Origin: Bradyrhizobium sp. Ec3.3
GTDB lineage: Bacteria; Pseudomonadota; Alphaproteobacteria; Rhizobiales; Xanthobacteraceae
Assembly (NCBI RefSeq): GCF_000472925.1
Contig: NZ_AXAS01000009.1
Coordinates: 1 to 64,000 of the forward strand
Length of the DNA: 64,000 bases
Direction of reading: 5' to 3'
The translations under genes were made by a program, and so were the position numbers. How positions within the stretch are numbered: the first letter of the stretch is position 1; the number at the start of each line of letters is the position of its first letter. The notes below the pieces were generated by a model. It was not told the origin of the DNA. It did no database searches and was given only the letters and a program-made list of their open reading frames with translations. Shown piece by piece: positions 1 through 8,168 of this stretch.

Positions 1-182
1 TCAAACGCTACAACCTTCTCATCGCACGACGGCGAGCGCAGGTGGAGACGACCTTCGCCACCCTCAAACGCCGCATGCGATTGACTTGCATCCGATACGT
101 CGGCCTCATCAAGGCAAACGGGCAGGTTCTGCTCGCCTCCATCGCGTTCAACATGAGGCGGTGGGCCGCAATCGCTGCGTGA
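1..182 (+). pseudogene. IS5-family-like transposase, C-terminal end (cut by window edge)
   Basis: The reading frame is open from the first bases and ends with TGA at 180-182. The 59 visible residues carry the pattern RRRAQVETTFATLKRR, then RYVGL, then a hydrophobic AFNMRRWA tail. This is the usual C-terminal end of a DDE transposase of the IS5 group, where the last catalytic Glu lies in the VETTF stretch. The rest of the gene lies outside the window, so I cannot tell whether the element is intact. No clear right-end inverted repeat was recognised between 183 and 286. Marked pseudogene only because it is partial here. Confidence 0.6.
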
Positions 183-286
183 ACCGCCCGCCGAGGAGCA
201 TGAGCCGCTCCATCGTCGGCCCGCTACTCCGACAACTAGCTTCTTCCCTGACCTGTCTTGGCCTCAAAAGCCAGTAACGCAACAGG

Positions 287-428
287 CCCCTTGTGGGAGA
301 GGGCAACTCCGCAGGCAGATGCGTGCTCATTCAGGTGAGGGGTCTCTCTCCGCGCACACATCTCTCGCGGTGAATTCGCGGAGAGAACCCCTCATCCGGC
401 GCTTCGCGCCACCTTCTCCCACAAGGGG
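287..428. repeat. Large palindromic intergenic repeat with nested arms
   Basis: The outer arms are CCCCTTGTGGGAGAGGG at 287-303 and its near-perfect inverse at 412-428 (one mismatch). Inner arms of about 20 bp start with GGTGAGGGG (334-354) and pair with 377-397, with one gap and one mismatch. A short GGCGCTTCGCGCC stem lies at 398-410. The same architecture appears inside the helicase gene at 42561-42690, so both belong to one repeat family. It lies between the IS end and the 3' end of the AsmA-like gene and could act as a terminator for it. Confidence 0.8.
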
Positions 429-446
429 AAAAGGAAGGCACCGTCT

Positions 447-3400
447 TTACGGATTGGACTGCGGCACCAGGACCAGCGGCGGTTTCGGCTTGGGCCTTGG
501 CGGTGGAGGACCGGGCGCCGGCCTGACCTCGATCGGCGGCGGAAGCGGCGCCACCTGCTGGCTCGCGATCGGCGGGCTTGAAATCGAAGGATTTGAGACC
601 GAGGGGCTCGGTGCAGCCGGTGCAGCCAGCGGCGGCCGCGGCGTTGGCGGGCCCTTGGGCTCGACCTTGGCTTTGGGCTGGGCGCGGCGAGGATCGCGGC
701 CGGGCAGCGGCACGTCGACCGGTGGCGACAGCTCGGGCGCGGCGTCAGGTGACACCAGACGCGGTAGTACCGCGGTCGCCGGCGGCGGCTCGCCGCGCTC
801 GATCGCATCGAGCCGCCGCGTCTCGCGATCGATCGTCCGCACCGCCAGCCACGAGGACAGCGGCGTGAGATCGACGGTGCGTTTGAGCTTGTCCGGCGGG
901 CCCGCCGCAAAGAGCTGGATTTCCGGAGGCGCGCCGGAAAGGCCGGTCATGATCGGCGTCAGGCTGGCGCGGATGTCGGCCTGATCGGCGGGAATGTCAT
1001 AGCCGCCGGAGACGATGGCGCGGGCGTTCTTTGCTTCCAGCGTGGTCGCGCCGACACGCAGGCGGCCGTCGCGGATCGTGAACGGGATCTGCGCCGAGCC
1101 GATCGCCAGAGGGCCTGCCGACAGCGCCGCCTCGACGAGCTGCCTGAGCCTTGCGTCGTCAGCGACCTGGCCGCCATCGCTGGCCCGGATCGCGAGCTCG
1201 AAGGCGAGCGGATCGAGCCCGGTAAGCTCGGCCGACTCGAGCGTCACGGTACCGTTGCCGGCGAGCGCACCGGTCAGCGCCGCAATGCTGCGGCCCTGGG
1301 CGGACAGCGCCATCTGCACCGAGGCGCGGCCCTTGGGGACGGCGAGATTGCGATAACGCAGCACCTTCGCATCGACGTTGGCGAGCTGGATACGCGCGTT
1401 CAGCGACAGGCCGTTGGGACTGTCGCGTGCATCGATGCTTGCGGTCATCTCGCCGCCACCGATGCCGCCCTTCAGCGAATCCAGTGCCAGCGACTGGCCG
1501 TCATTGCGGATCGTGCCGCTGATGGGCCGCATCTCGATGCCGCCGGGCAATCCGCCGCGCAGGGCCTGGAAGGTGATGCGGCCGCGCCAGCCGTTGACAA
1601 GCCCTGGCGCGAGCGGCTGGTCGGCATCGCGCCCGACCGCGCCAATGGCCACCGCCAGCGCCGGGACGAGATCGAGCGTATCGAGCCCGACCTCGCCATC
1701 GATGCTCTTCTCCGGGTCCAGCGTCACCGCAAGACGCCCGCGCAGGTGCGAGCCCGCAGCCGTGCTGTCGAGATCATCGAAGGTCAGGCTGTTGCCGGAC
1801 AAGGTCAGGCGCGAGGACAGGTTGACGGTTTGCACTGACTTCTCGCCCGCACCGATCCCGAGCAGCGGCGCGAGGTTCGCGTTGCGCATGCGCAAATTCA
1901 CGCTCGCTTTCGGATCGGGCGAGGACAATTCGAAGCTGCCCTGCGCGTCCGCATCCAGTCCGCCGCCCGCGATCTTCGCATTGAGCTGAAGCGGCCGGCC
2001 CCAGGTGCCGCTCACCTTGCTTTCTGCCTGCGAAGCCCCCTCGCCTGCCGCGACCACACGGTCGAGTCCGAACAGCGTCAACAGAGAGCTCGCCTGCGGC
2101 GCGGAGAGCTTTGACTCCAGTGTGAAGTCGCTGTTGCGCAGCTTGTCGAGATCCAGGCCGTTGATCGCCGCCGCCAATGTCTGCGCCGACAGCGTCGCCG
2201 TTCCCTTCAACTGCGGCGCATCGAGATCGAGCGCGGCGCGCGCATTGGTGCGATCGGCATGCTCGGCGTTCTTGTCCAGGCTCACATCGAGCTTCAGGCG
2301 CGCTGGCCCCGGCAGCGCGTCGACGCGATCGAAGCGTGCACCGAGCGCCGGCGCGATCGGGTTGATCAGGGCCGCGAGTTGAGACAGGGAATTGGCCGCC
2401 GACTTCAGCGTCAGCCTGCCGGTCGCATGCGCACGATCGAAGCTTCCGTTCGCGTCCGTCGTCACTCCGCTTGCCTGGCCGAATTGCAGCTGCTCCAGCG
2501 ACAGCGTGGTCGGGCTGTAACCGAATTTGGCGGTAAACGGCCGCAGCTCCTGCCCGGCCGAGATCGCGCGGCCGACGTCGAGCGACAGTCTTGCCTCGTC
2601 CGGCCATTCGCCTTGCGGCCCGGCGAGGCCGCGCACGAAGCTTGCGGCCGCATCGAGGTCGAGCCGGTCGGCCTTCAGCTCGGCGTCAAACCGCGAACCC
2701 TTGTTGGCAGCGGTCTGCACGAAGGCGATGTGGCCCTCGACCGCGCCGCCCTCGATCTCTGCCTTCAGCTTGTCGATCGCAAGGTGGTTGGCGGCGACCG
2801 TCACGTCACCGCTCAGGCGCAACGGCTTGGTGCTGCGGCGATTGATCTCGCTGCGGCCCTGAAGCCAGGCCACCAGCGTATCGGGGTCGGAAGATTCGAT
2901 GCTGAGCCGGCCGCTAAAGCTGTCGACGCCGGGGCTGGCGCCGTTGAGCGCGACCTGGGTCATGCCCGGCGCGCGCAGATCGAGCCGCTGAAAGGTCCAG
3001 GACCTGCCGTCGGTCTGCAACTCCGCGGCGATGTTTTGCAGCGGCCGGCCGCCGAGCATGATCTGCTCGGAGCTGAACGAGATCTGCGCCGGGATCGGCG
3101 CCTGCGGAATGGCGGCGAGCCCGGCGCGCAGCGCCGGCAGGATGCGCAGCGGCTCGGTATTGTCCTTGGCCGCGAGCTTGTCGGCATCGAGTTGCCGCGC
3201 CGCCAAATTCGCGCGCAGCAGGGGCGCGGCGCCGAATTTGAGGTCGCCGACGCCGGCGACCTTGAGCGCGGTGTCCTCGGGACCAAAACTCGCCTCGATC
3301 TGGTCGAACTTCGCAAGCGACGGATCGGCCTTGAGCTTCGTCGTCAGCTTCCACGGCGTCGGTGCGGGGGCTGCCGGCTTGTCCTTTGACGTCTCCTTGG

Positions 3401-4130
3401 GTGGAGGTACGGCCAGCGTGAGCGCGCCGTCGAATTTCGGCAGCCGGCCGTCAAAGGCGAGCACGCCTTCGAGATCGGCCAGGATCGCGCGCTCGCCGGG
3501 ATCGATATTGATGTGGAGACGGGTGGCGGTGCCGTCGGGGCTCGGGCCGGAGGAGATGCGGAATGGATAGCGCGTGCCGGAGACGGTGACGTTGCCGTCG
3601 CCCCGCACCGAGCCCGCAAGCGAGCGGACGTCACCGGCAAACGCGATGTCGCTGAGCTCGAGCGTCGAGCGGCTGGCGGCATCATGAAGCGCGATGCGGC
3701 CAGTGAGGTTCAGCCGCTCGATCGCGAGCGAGGCGAGATTGAAGCTGCCGCTTGCCGTCGACGGCAGGTCGACCCGGCCCTTGGCATCGAGGCCGAGATC
3801 GGCCGCCACGCCATTGACCGTGAGCTCGGTGGCGCGCCATTCACCGCGCATCAGCGAAGAGAGGCTGAACTCGACGTCGAGCTTGTCGGCGCGGAGCTTA
3901 CCGAGGTCGTTGTTGCCGCCGAAGGTGACCGAGCGCAGCCGCAGCGTCGGCGCCGGCAATAGCCGCGCATCGAGCTGGCCGGCAACCCGCACCGGGACAC
4001 CGATGATTCGGCTCGCCTCCGCCTCGAACTGGGGCCGGAACTGGTTCCAGTCGATGAAGTAAGGCCCGATCAGCGCGGCCAGCAGCGCAATAATGAAGGC
4101 AATCGCCAATCCGAGCAGCGTCGTCTGCAC
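447..4130 (-). CDS. AsmA family protein
   Basis: About 1227 residues. The N-terminus has one membrane segment (TLLGLAIAFIIALLAALIGPYFI) followed by a DWNQFRPQFEAEAS stretch typical of the AsmA N-terminal domain, then long beta-rich repeats in the style of AsmA/TamB bridge proteins, and a proline-rich tail. The family is thought to act in the periplasm in outer-membrane or lipid homeostasis. A longer frame starts at 4172, but the GTG at 4130 has GAGGGGAGA six bases upstream and is the conserved family start, so I chose it. It lies 146 bp downstream of the P450 gene on the same strand. A strong long antisense frame covers part of it and is a GC-driven shadow. Confidence 0.88.
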   Translation of the reverse strand: MQTTLLGLAIAFIIALLAALIGPYFIDWNQFRPQFEAEASRIIGVPVRVAGQLDARLLPAPTLRLRSVTFGGNNDLGKLRADKLDVEFSLSSLMRGEWRATELTVNGVAADLGLDAKGRVDLPSTASGSFNLASLAIERLNLTGRIALHDAASRSTLELSDIAFAGDVRSLAGSVRGDGNVTVSGTRYPFRISSGPSPDGTATRLHINIDPGERAILADLEGVLAFDGRLPKFDGALTLAVPPPKETSKDKPAAPAPTPWKLTTKLKADPSLAKFDQIEASFGPEDTALKVAGVGDLKFGAAPLLRANLAARQLDADKLAAKDNTEPLRILPALRAGLAAIPQAPIPAQISFSSEQIMLGGRPLQNIAAELQTDGRSWTFQRLDLRAPGMTQVALNGASPGVDSFSGRLSIESSDPDTLVAWLQGRSEINRRSTKPLRLSGDVTVAANHLAIDKLKAEIEGGAVEGHIAFVQTAANKGSRFDAELKADRLDLDAAASFVRGLAGPQGEWPDEARLSLDVGRAISAGQELRPFTAKFGYSPTTLSLEQLQFGQASGVTTDANGSFDRAHATGRLTLKSAANSLSQLAALINPIAPALGARFDRVDALPGPARLKLDVSLDKNAEHADRTNARAALDLDAPQLKGTATLSAQTLAAAINGLDLDKLRNSDFTLESKLSAPQASSLLTLFGLDRVVAAGEGASQAESKVSGTWGRPLQLNAKIAGGGLDADAQGSFELSSPDPKASVNLRMRNANLAPLLGIGAGEKSVQTVNLSSRLTLSGNSLTFDDLDSTAAGSHLRGRLAVTLDPEKSIDGEVGLDTLDLVPALAVAIGAVGRDADQPLAPGLVNGWRGRITFQALRGGLPGGIEMRPISGTIRNDGQSLALDSLKGGIGGGEMTASIDARDSPNGLSLNARIQLANVDAKVLRYRNLAVPKGRASVQMALSAQGRSIAALTGALAGNGTVTLESAELTGLDPLAFELAIRASDGGQVADDARLRQLVEAALSAGPLAIGSAQIPFTIRDGRLRVGATTLEAKNARAIVSGGYDIPADQADIRASLTPIMTGLSGAPPEIQLFAAGPPDKLKRTVDLTPLSSWLAVRTIDRETRRLDAIERGEPPPATAVLPRLVSPDAAPELSPPVDVPLPGRDPRRAQPKAKVEPKGPPTPRPPLAAPAAPSPSVSNPSISSPPIASQQVAPLPPPIEVRPAPGPPPPRPKPKPPLVLVPQSNP

Positions 4131-4276
4131 GGGTCTCCCCTCGGCCAAAACCGGCACCCGGGCCAAACCCAAGCCTACGTCTAAGCCAAATCGAAGCCTA
4201 AGCCGCGCCGGAACAGCCCCTTATATAGGGGCAAGTGTGGCGATGTCACAGCGACTGTTGCGCACGGAGGTTAACG

Positions 4277-5509
4277 CTACCAGCTCGCCGGCAGCCGCTT
4301 CAGGCCGCGCAGGACGAAGGTCGGCCGCCATTCGGGGTTCTCGACGTCGTCGATCCGCAAGTCCGGCAGCCGCCTGAGCAGGGTGTTGATGGCGATTTCG
4401 GCCTCGATGCGCGCCAATTGGGCGCCCAGGCAGAAATGGATGCCGCCGCCGAACGACAGCGGCTTGACGTTCTCCCTGACGATATCGAGGCGGTCGGGGC
4501 TATCAGGATAGACGGCTGGATCGCGGTTGGCCGAGCCCAGGAGGCACAGCACGGTCTCGCCCTTGGGGATCCGCTTGCCGCCGAGATCGTCGATATCCTC
4601 CAGCGTGACGCGCCCGGTCATCTGCACCGAGGAATCGTAGCGCAAGAACTCCTCGATCGCGTTGGTGATCAGCTCCGGCCGCGCCTTGAGCAGTGCGAGT
4701 TGGTCCGGATTGCGGTGCAGGGCCAACAAGCCGTTGCCGATGAGATTGACGGTGGTCTCGTGGCCGGCGCCGAACAGCAGGATGATGTTGGCGGTCAGTT
4801 CCTCATTGGTCAGCTTGTGGCCGTCTTCTTCGGCCTGCACGAGCTGGGTGGTGAGGTCCTCGCCCGGATTGCGGCGGCGCAGCTCGAAGAGCTGCTGGAA
4901 GTACATCTGCGCCATCAGGTTGCCGGCGTTGCCCTGGCGGATCTCCTCCGGAGAGAGGGGCACGGGATCCAGAATCCGCCCGCCATCGCGCGAGCCCTTG
5001 TAGAAGGCCTCGCGATGATCTTCGGGGATGCCAAGCATGTCGCAGATGATCGTGACCGGCAGGCGGAAGGCATAATCCTCGATCAGGTCCATCCGCCCAC
5101 GATTGATCACCTCGTCGAGCGTCTGGTCGACGATCTCCTGGATCCGCGGCCGCATGTCCTCGACCCGGCGCGCAGTGAAAGCTTTCACGACCAGACCGCG
5201 CAGGCGGGTGTGGTCTGGCGGATCGGCCTGCAGCATCCAATGGCTCATGCTGCGGAAGACCGGCTCCTCCATGATCTTCGGACCGTAGCGGCGCTTGCTG
5301 CGCTCGACGAAATCCTTGCCGAAGCGCTTGTCGCGCATCACGAGGCTCACCTCGGCATGCCGGCTCGCCACGAAGGAACCGAACGGGGTCACATGCATCG
5401 GATCGATCGTGCGCAACCGCTCATAGTGGGGATAAGGATCCCTGATGAAATCGGGGGCCAGTGGATTGAACAGCTGATCGCTTGCCGCCGCCTGCGCATG
5501 CTCGTTCAT
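4277..5509 (-). CDS. Cytochrome P450
   Basis: 410 residues, normal for a soluble bacterial class I P450. All hallmark motifs are visible: I-helix LLFGAGHETT, K-helix E-F-L-R (ExxR), and the haem-binding loop FGGGIHFCLGAQLAR with the axial cysteine near residue 355. It would hydroxylate an unknown small hydrophobic molecule using electrons from a ferredoxin and reductase, neither of which is next to it. The start ATG at 5509 has a TGAGGT site just upstream. It is divergent from a TetR regulator with a 117-bp gap, which suggests local regulation. CYP family not assigned. Confidence 0.93.
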   Translation of the reverse strand: MNEHAQAAASDQLFNPLAPDFIRDPYPHYERLRTIDPMHVTPFGSFVASRHAEVSLVMRDKRFGKDFVERSKRRYGPKIMEEPVFRSMSHWMLQADPPDHTRLRGLVVKAFTARRVEDMRPRIQEIVDQTLDEVINRGRMDLIEDYAFRLPVTIICDMLGIPEDHREAFYKGSRDGGRILDPVPLSPEEIRQGNAGNLMAQMYFQQLFELRRRNPGEDLTTQLVQAEEDGHKLTNEELTANIILLFGAGHETTVNLIGNGLLALHRNPDQLALLKARPELITNAIEEFLRYDSSVQMTGRVTLEDIDDLGGKRIPKGETVLCLLGSANRDPAVYPDSPDRLDIVRENVKPLSFGGGIHFCLGAQLARIEAEIAINTLLRRLPDLRIDDVENPEWRPTFVLRGLKRLPASW

Positions 5510-5583
5510 GGTGACCTCAAATCGTTCACGACATCGAACACGCCGGAGCCGAAATAGGCGGCGTGACCATCCTCTGAAATTCG

Positions 5584-5597
5584 ATACGTTATTGTAT
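5584..5597. promoter_or_regulatory. Possible TetR operator
   Basis: ATAC-N6-GTAT inverted repeat in the gap between the divergent P450 and TetR genes, 30 bp before the regulator start. Short arms make this tentative. The idea rests mainly on its place in the divergent gap. Confidence 0.3.
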
Positions 5598-5626
5598 TGA
5601 GTTGCATCCTGAACTAAAATGCAGCG

Positions 5627-6235
5627 ATGTCAAGAGTGAGGACCAGGCCGACCCGCGACGACACCCGCGACCAGCTGTTCGAGGCGGCCGCGCGCGTGTT
5701 CGAGGACCAGGGCATCGGCGGCGCCAGTATCGAGGCGATCGCAGCCGCCGCCGGTTTCACGCGCGGCGCGTTTTATTCGAACTTCACCAGCAAGGACGAG
5801 CTGATCATCGCCATGCTCGAGGACCATGTCGAGCAGTCGATCCGGCGCAATCTCGACCTGCTCGCTGAGCATACCGACCTCGACGATTTCATCGCGGCGC
5901 TGAAGGCCATGGAGCGCAACCGGCGCGATCCGCTCGGCCGCTCGCCGCTCCTGCACATGGAGATGATCCTCTACGTCGCGCGCGCAGAGAAGCGCCGGCC
6001 GGAGCTCGCAAAACGCCTGCGTGCGCGGCGCAAGCTGGTCGCCGACATCATTCAGGGGGCACAAGTCGACCGCGCGAACAAGGTGAAAGATCCGTCCTGG
6101 GCCGCCGCCGTGGTCTTGGCGCTGGATGACGGTTTTCGCCTGCACCGGCTGATCGATCCGGAGACCACGCCGGCCGACAGTTTTTTCCGCGCCATCAGCG
6201 ATCTCCGCCGCGCGATGGGGCTTGTCTCAGGCTAG
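5627..6235 (+). CDS. TetR/AcrR family transcriptional regulator
   Basis: 202 residues. The N-terminal helix-turn-helix is clear: TRDQLFEAAARVFEDQG, then ASIEAIAAAAGFTRGAFYSNFTSKDELI (about residues 12-57), a typical TetR DNA-binding domain. The C-terminal ligand domain has no assignable specificity. Such repressors usually control a neighbouring gene and their own promoter, and the divergent P450 is the obvious target (inference). The start codon is ATG with only a weak ribosome-binding site. It is convergent with the HlyD gene downstream. Confidence 0.92.
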   Translation: MSRVRTRPTRDDTRDQLFEAAARVFEDQGIGGASIEAIAAAAGFTRGAFYSNFTSKDELIIAMLEDHVEQSIRRNLDLLAEHTDLDDFIAALKAMERNRRDPLGRSPLLHMEMILYVARAEKRRPELAKRLRARRKLVADIIQGAQVDRANKVKDPSWAAAVVLALDDGFRLHRLIDPETTPADSFFRAISDLRRAMGLVSG

Positions 6236-6375
6236 GAATGCCTGGCCACAGATCGGCGCGCGGACGTTCGCTGGCCCTGATCGCGGCGGAATAGCGGAGT
6301 TTCCCCAACGGCTGCCAAGGGCGAATCTCGGACCTCGGCACCTGCACCGGGCGGGATCTCCGAACTAAGAGTTTC

Positions 6376-7521
6376 CTAGAGGGACTCAAAGAAGATGTAG
6401 TTCTGCCAGCTTCGCATCCGCAGAAGAATCTTCCGCAGCAATGAAAGTTCGTGAAAGTGCTCGGTGTAGATGGCGGCTTCGCCGGCCGCCCCGAGCGGAA
6501 TTTGATAACCCGAGATGTCATCGACGATCTCGAGGACGGCCAGAGCGCGGTCTCCGGGCAGCGCTCCCCCGACATTTACTAGCGTCCCCGTGGTTTGAAG
6601 CTGGCCACCTGCGATCGCATCGATCACCACTTGGACCTTGGCCTTGAATACGCGGCCCGGTATGCCCTTGAACAGAACTTCGGCCTCATCGCCGGCGCGA
6701 ACCCGCTGCAGGGCGTTTTGCTGGAACGCGGCTGCAAATTTCCGGTCCCTTTGGCTGTCGTTGACGAAAATCATGGCTGGACGGAAGGGCGCCGGGACCA
6801 CATACACGCCCGGCCGCAGCGCGAGCTCGGTGACAAAGCCACTGGTGGGTGCGCGAACAGTGGTCTGGTCCAGATCGAATTGAGCATCAGCAAGTTCGTT
6901 GCGAAAACGCACGATCGCCGTATGTTCGCCATTAACAGTCGCGCCATACGCCTGCCGGGCACGATCTTCCGCAGCATTAGCTTCGGCCACTGTCTGTTTT
7001 GCCGCGTCGAGATTGCGCGTTGCGGTATCGAGCGTCGCCTGCGCGACGACTTGTTTCTGGAACAGCGTCGCCTGACGATCGTAGTTCTCTTGGGCCAGCT
7101 CCAGTTGCGCCTTAGCCTTTCCGGTCGCCGCCGCGGCTTGATCAACTGACGCCTTGAGCTGGGCAACATTGGCCTCGGCATCGGCCAGTCCCGCCTTTTT
7201 TTCGGCGACGGTGTACTCGTATGGCTTGGGATCGATCTTGAACAGAACTTCGCCGGCCTCGAGATGTTGGTTGGTGCGGTCTTCGACCGGCACCTCGACC
7301 ACGCGTCCGCGGACGCCGGGCAATATCGGCGTTACGGTGAAGTAAATGCGTGCATTCGTGGAGAACGGGTGGTTGTAGGCCATCGTTATGAACAGCAGCG
7401 AAAGCCCAAAAATGCCGCCGAGCGCCGCTGTCGCAAGTGTCCATTGATTGACCGGGATTCTGAAAAGCTTGAACGTGGCATAACAGAGCGCCACGTATGT
7501 CAGGGTGAGCAGGATTTCCAT
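6376..7521 (-). CDS. HlyD-family membrane fusion protein (YibH/YiaV-like)
   Basis: 381 residues. Two membrane segments lie at the N-terminus (about residues 3-20 and 28-48), followed by a barrel-sandwich half (NARIYFTVTPILPGVRGRVVEVPV), a long alpha-helical hairpin rich in Ala, Gln and Lys, and the second lipoyl half (TTVRAPTSGFVTEL). This is the membrane fusion protein layout of tripartite exporters or related envelope proteins. It starts inside the stop codon of the upstream DUF3302 gene (TGATG), so the two are translationally coupled. The same pairing is known from E. coli yiaV/yiaW and yibH/yibI. No transporter or outer-membrane partner gene is adjacent. A perfect FixK-type box lies upstream of the operon. 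Confidence 0.88.
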   Translation of the reverse strand: MEILLTLTYVALCYATFKLFRIPVNQWTLATAALGGIFGLSLLFITMAYNHPFSTNARIYFTVTPILPGVRGRVVEVPVEDRTNQHLEAGEVLFKIDPKPYEYTVAEKKAGLADAEANVAQLKASVDQAAAATGKAKAQLELAQENYDRQATLFQKQVVAQATLDTATRNLDAAKQTVAEANAAEDRARQAYGATVNGEHTAIVRFRNELADAQFDLDQTTVRAPTSGFVTELALRPGVYVVPAPFRPAMIFVNDSQRDRKFAAAFQQNALQRVRAGDEAEVLFKGIPGRVFKAKVQVVIDAIAGGQLQTTGTLVNVGGALPGDRALAVLEIVDDISGYQIPLGAAGEAAIYTEHFHELSLLRKILLRMRSWQNYIFFESL

Positions 7522-8027
7522 CAGCGGCCTCCCGTCCCGACCTTGGAGAGCGCCTCCGCTATCGTATTTCGGCTCTCGGCACTGGCGGCTTCTGTCGCGG
7601 GAACCTTCACCTTATCGACAGCCGAGACTGCTTCCTGCGGCGGCTCTGAGCCGACCCTGCCTTCCTGAACGTGAGCTGCTCGATCGTCGATGCCGACCTT
7701 GGCCTCGATCGCTGCCAATCGATGCTTGAGCTCCTCCAGTTCAGCCACAGCCTCCTTGGGCGAGGTCGGTTCGCCCGGCTTGTGGCCGAAGCCCCAGCCA
7801 CGTTCCGGCTGATACATCATCGCCCAGATCCAAAGGAACGGCCACAGCAGGTGCAGCAGGAAGAGGCTGATCCATCCGGCGGCATGGATTGCGTCCTCGT
7901 GCGGATGATGGCGGGCCTTGGCGATCCGGGCCGGAATGTCGTGGATCGCGATGATGCCGTAGACCAGCACGATCACCACGAAAAACAGCAGACCAAGCGC
8001 GAAGTAATTCAGGAATGGGTCTTCCAT
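7521..8027 (-). CDS. DUF3302 inner-membrane protein (YiaW/YibI-like)
   Basis: 168 residues from the chosen start. Two membrane segments are visible: YFALGLLFFVVIVLVYGII and AGWISLFLLHLLWPFLWIWAMM, joined by a charged His-rich stretch (IAKARHHPHEDAIHA). A soluble tail has short helices. DUF3302 proteins occur beside HlyD-type partners, as here, where the stop overlaps the HlyD start. The frame can begin at 8057, but ATG 8027 (MEDPF) has a GGGGAT site seven bases upstream and matches the family start. The pair is probably transcribed from the promoter next to the FixK-type box at 8096-8109. Confidence 0.82.
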   Translation of the reverse strand: MEDPFLNYFALGLLFFVVIVLVYGIIAIHDIPARIAKARHHPHEDAIHAAGWISLFLLHLLWPFLWIWAMMYQPERGWGFGHKPGEPTSPKEAVAELEELKHRLAAIEAKVGIDDRAAHVQEGRVGSEPPQEAVSAVDKVKVPATEAASAESRNTIAEALSKVGTGGR

Positions 8028-8095
8028 GGCGATCCCCATCCGGGTCCAGAATTGCAAGGCTCCGGCAATACCTCGCGCTCGGCGCGAGAACTCAA

Positions 8096-8109
8096 TTGAT
8101 CTAGATCAA
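8096..8109. promoter_or_regulatory. FixK/Fnr-type box
   Basis: TTGATCTAGATCAA, a perfect TTGAT-N4-ATCAA palindrome, the consensus for FixK2, FnrN and Fnr proteins in rhizobia. Its centre is about 75 bp upstream of the DUF3302 start codon, which allows a class II promoter for that operon on the minus strand. It lies in the gap after the DUF2252 gene, which ends at 8169. No other perfect match was found in the window. Confidence 0.75.
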
Positions 8110-8168
8110 GTCAAGTCTTCCATTGCCATGGCGCTGAACGGTCTCTGCGGTGGAGTTGGCTGTCAATT

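Noticed and set aside
2259..3389. 376-residue plus-strand frame in the AsmA-like gene
   Set aside because: Antisense to a well-supported gene; composition-driven.
4235..5557. 440-residue plus-strand frame over the P450 gene
   Set aside because: The P450 motifs are on the minus strand, and the antisense frame has no recognisable domain.
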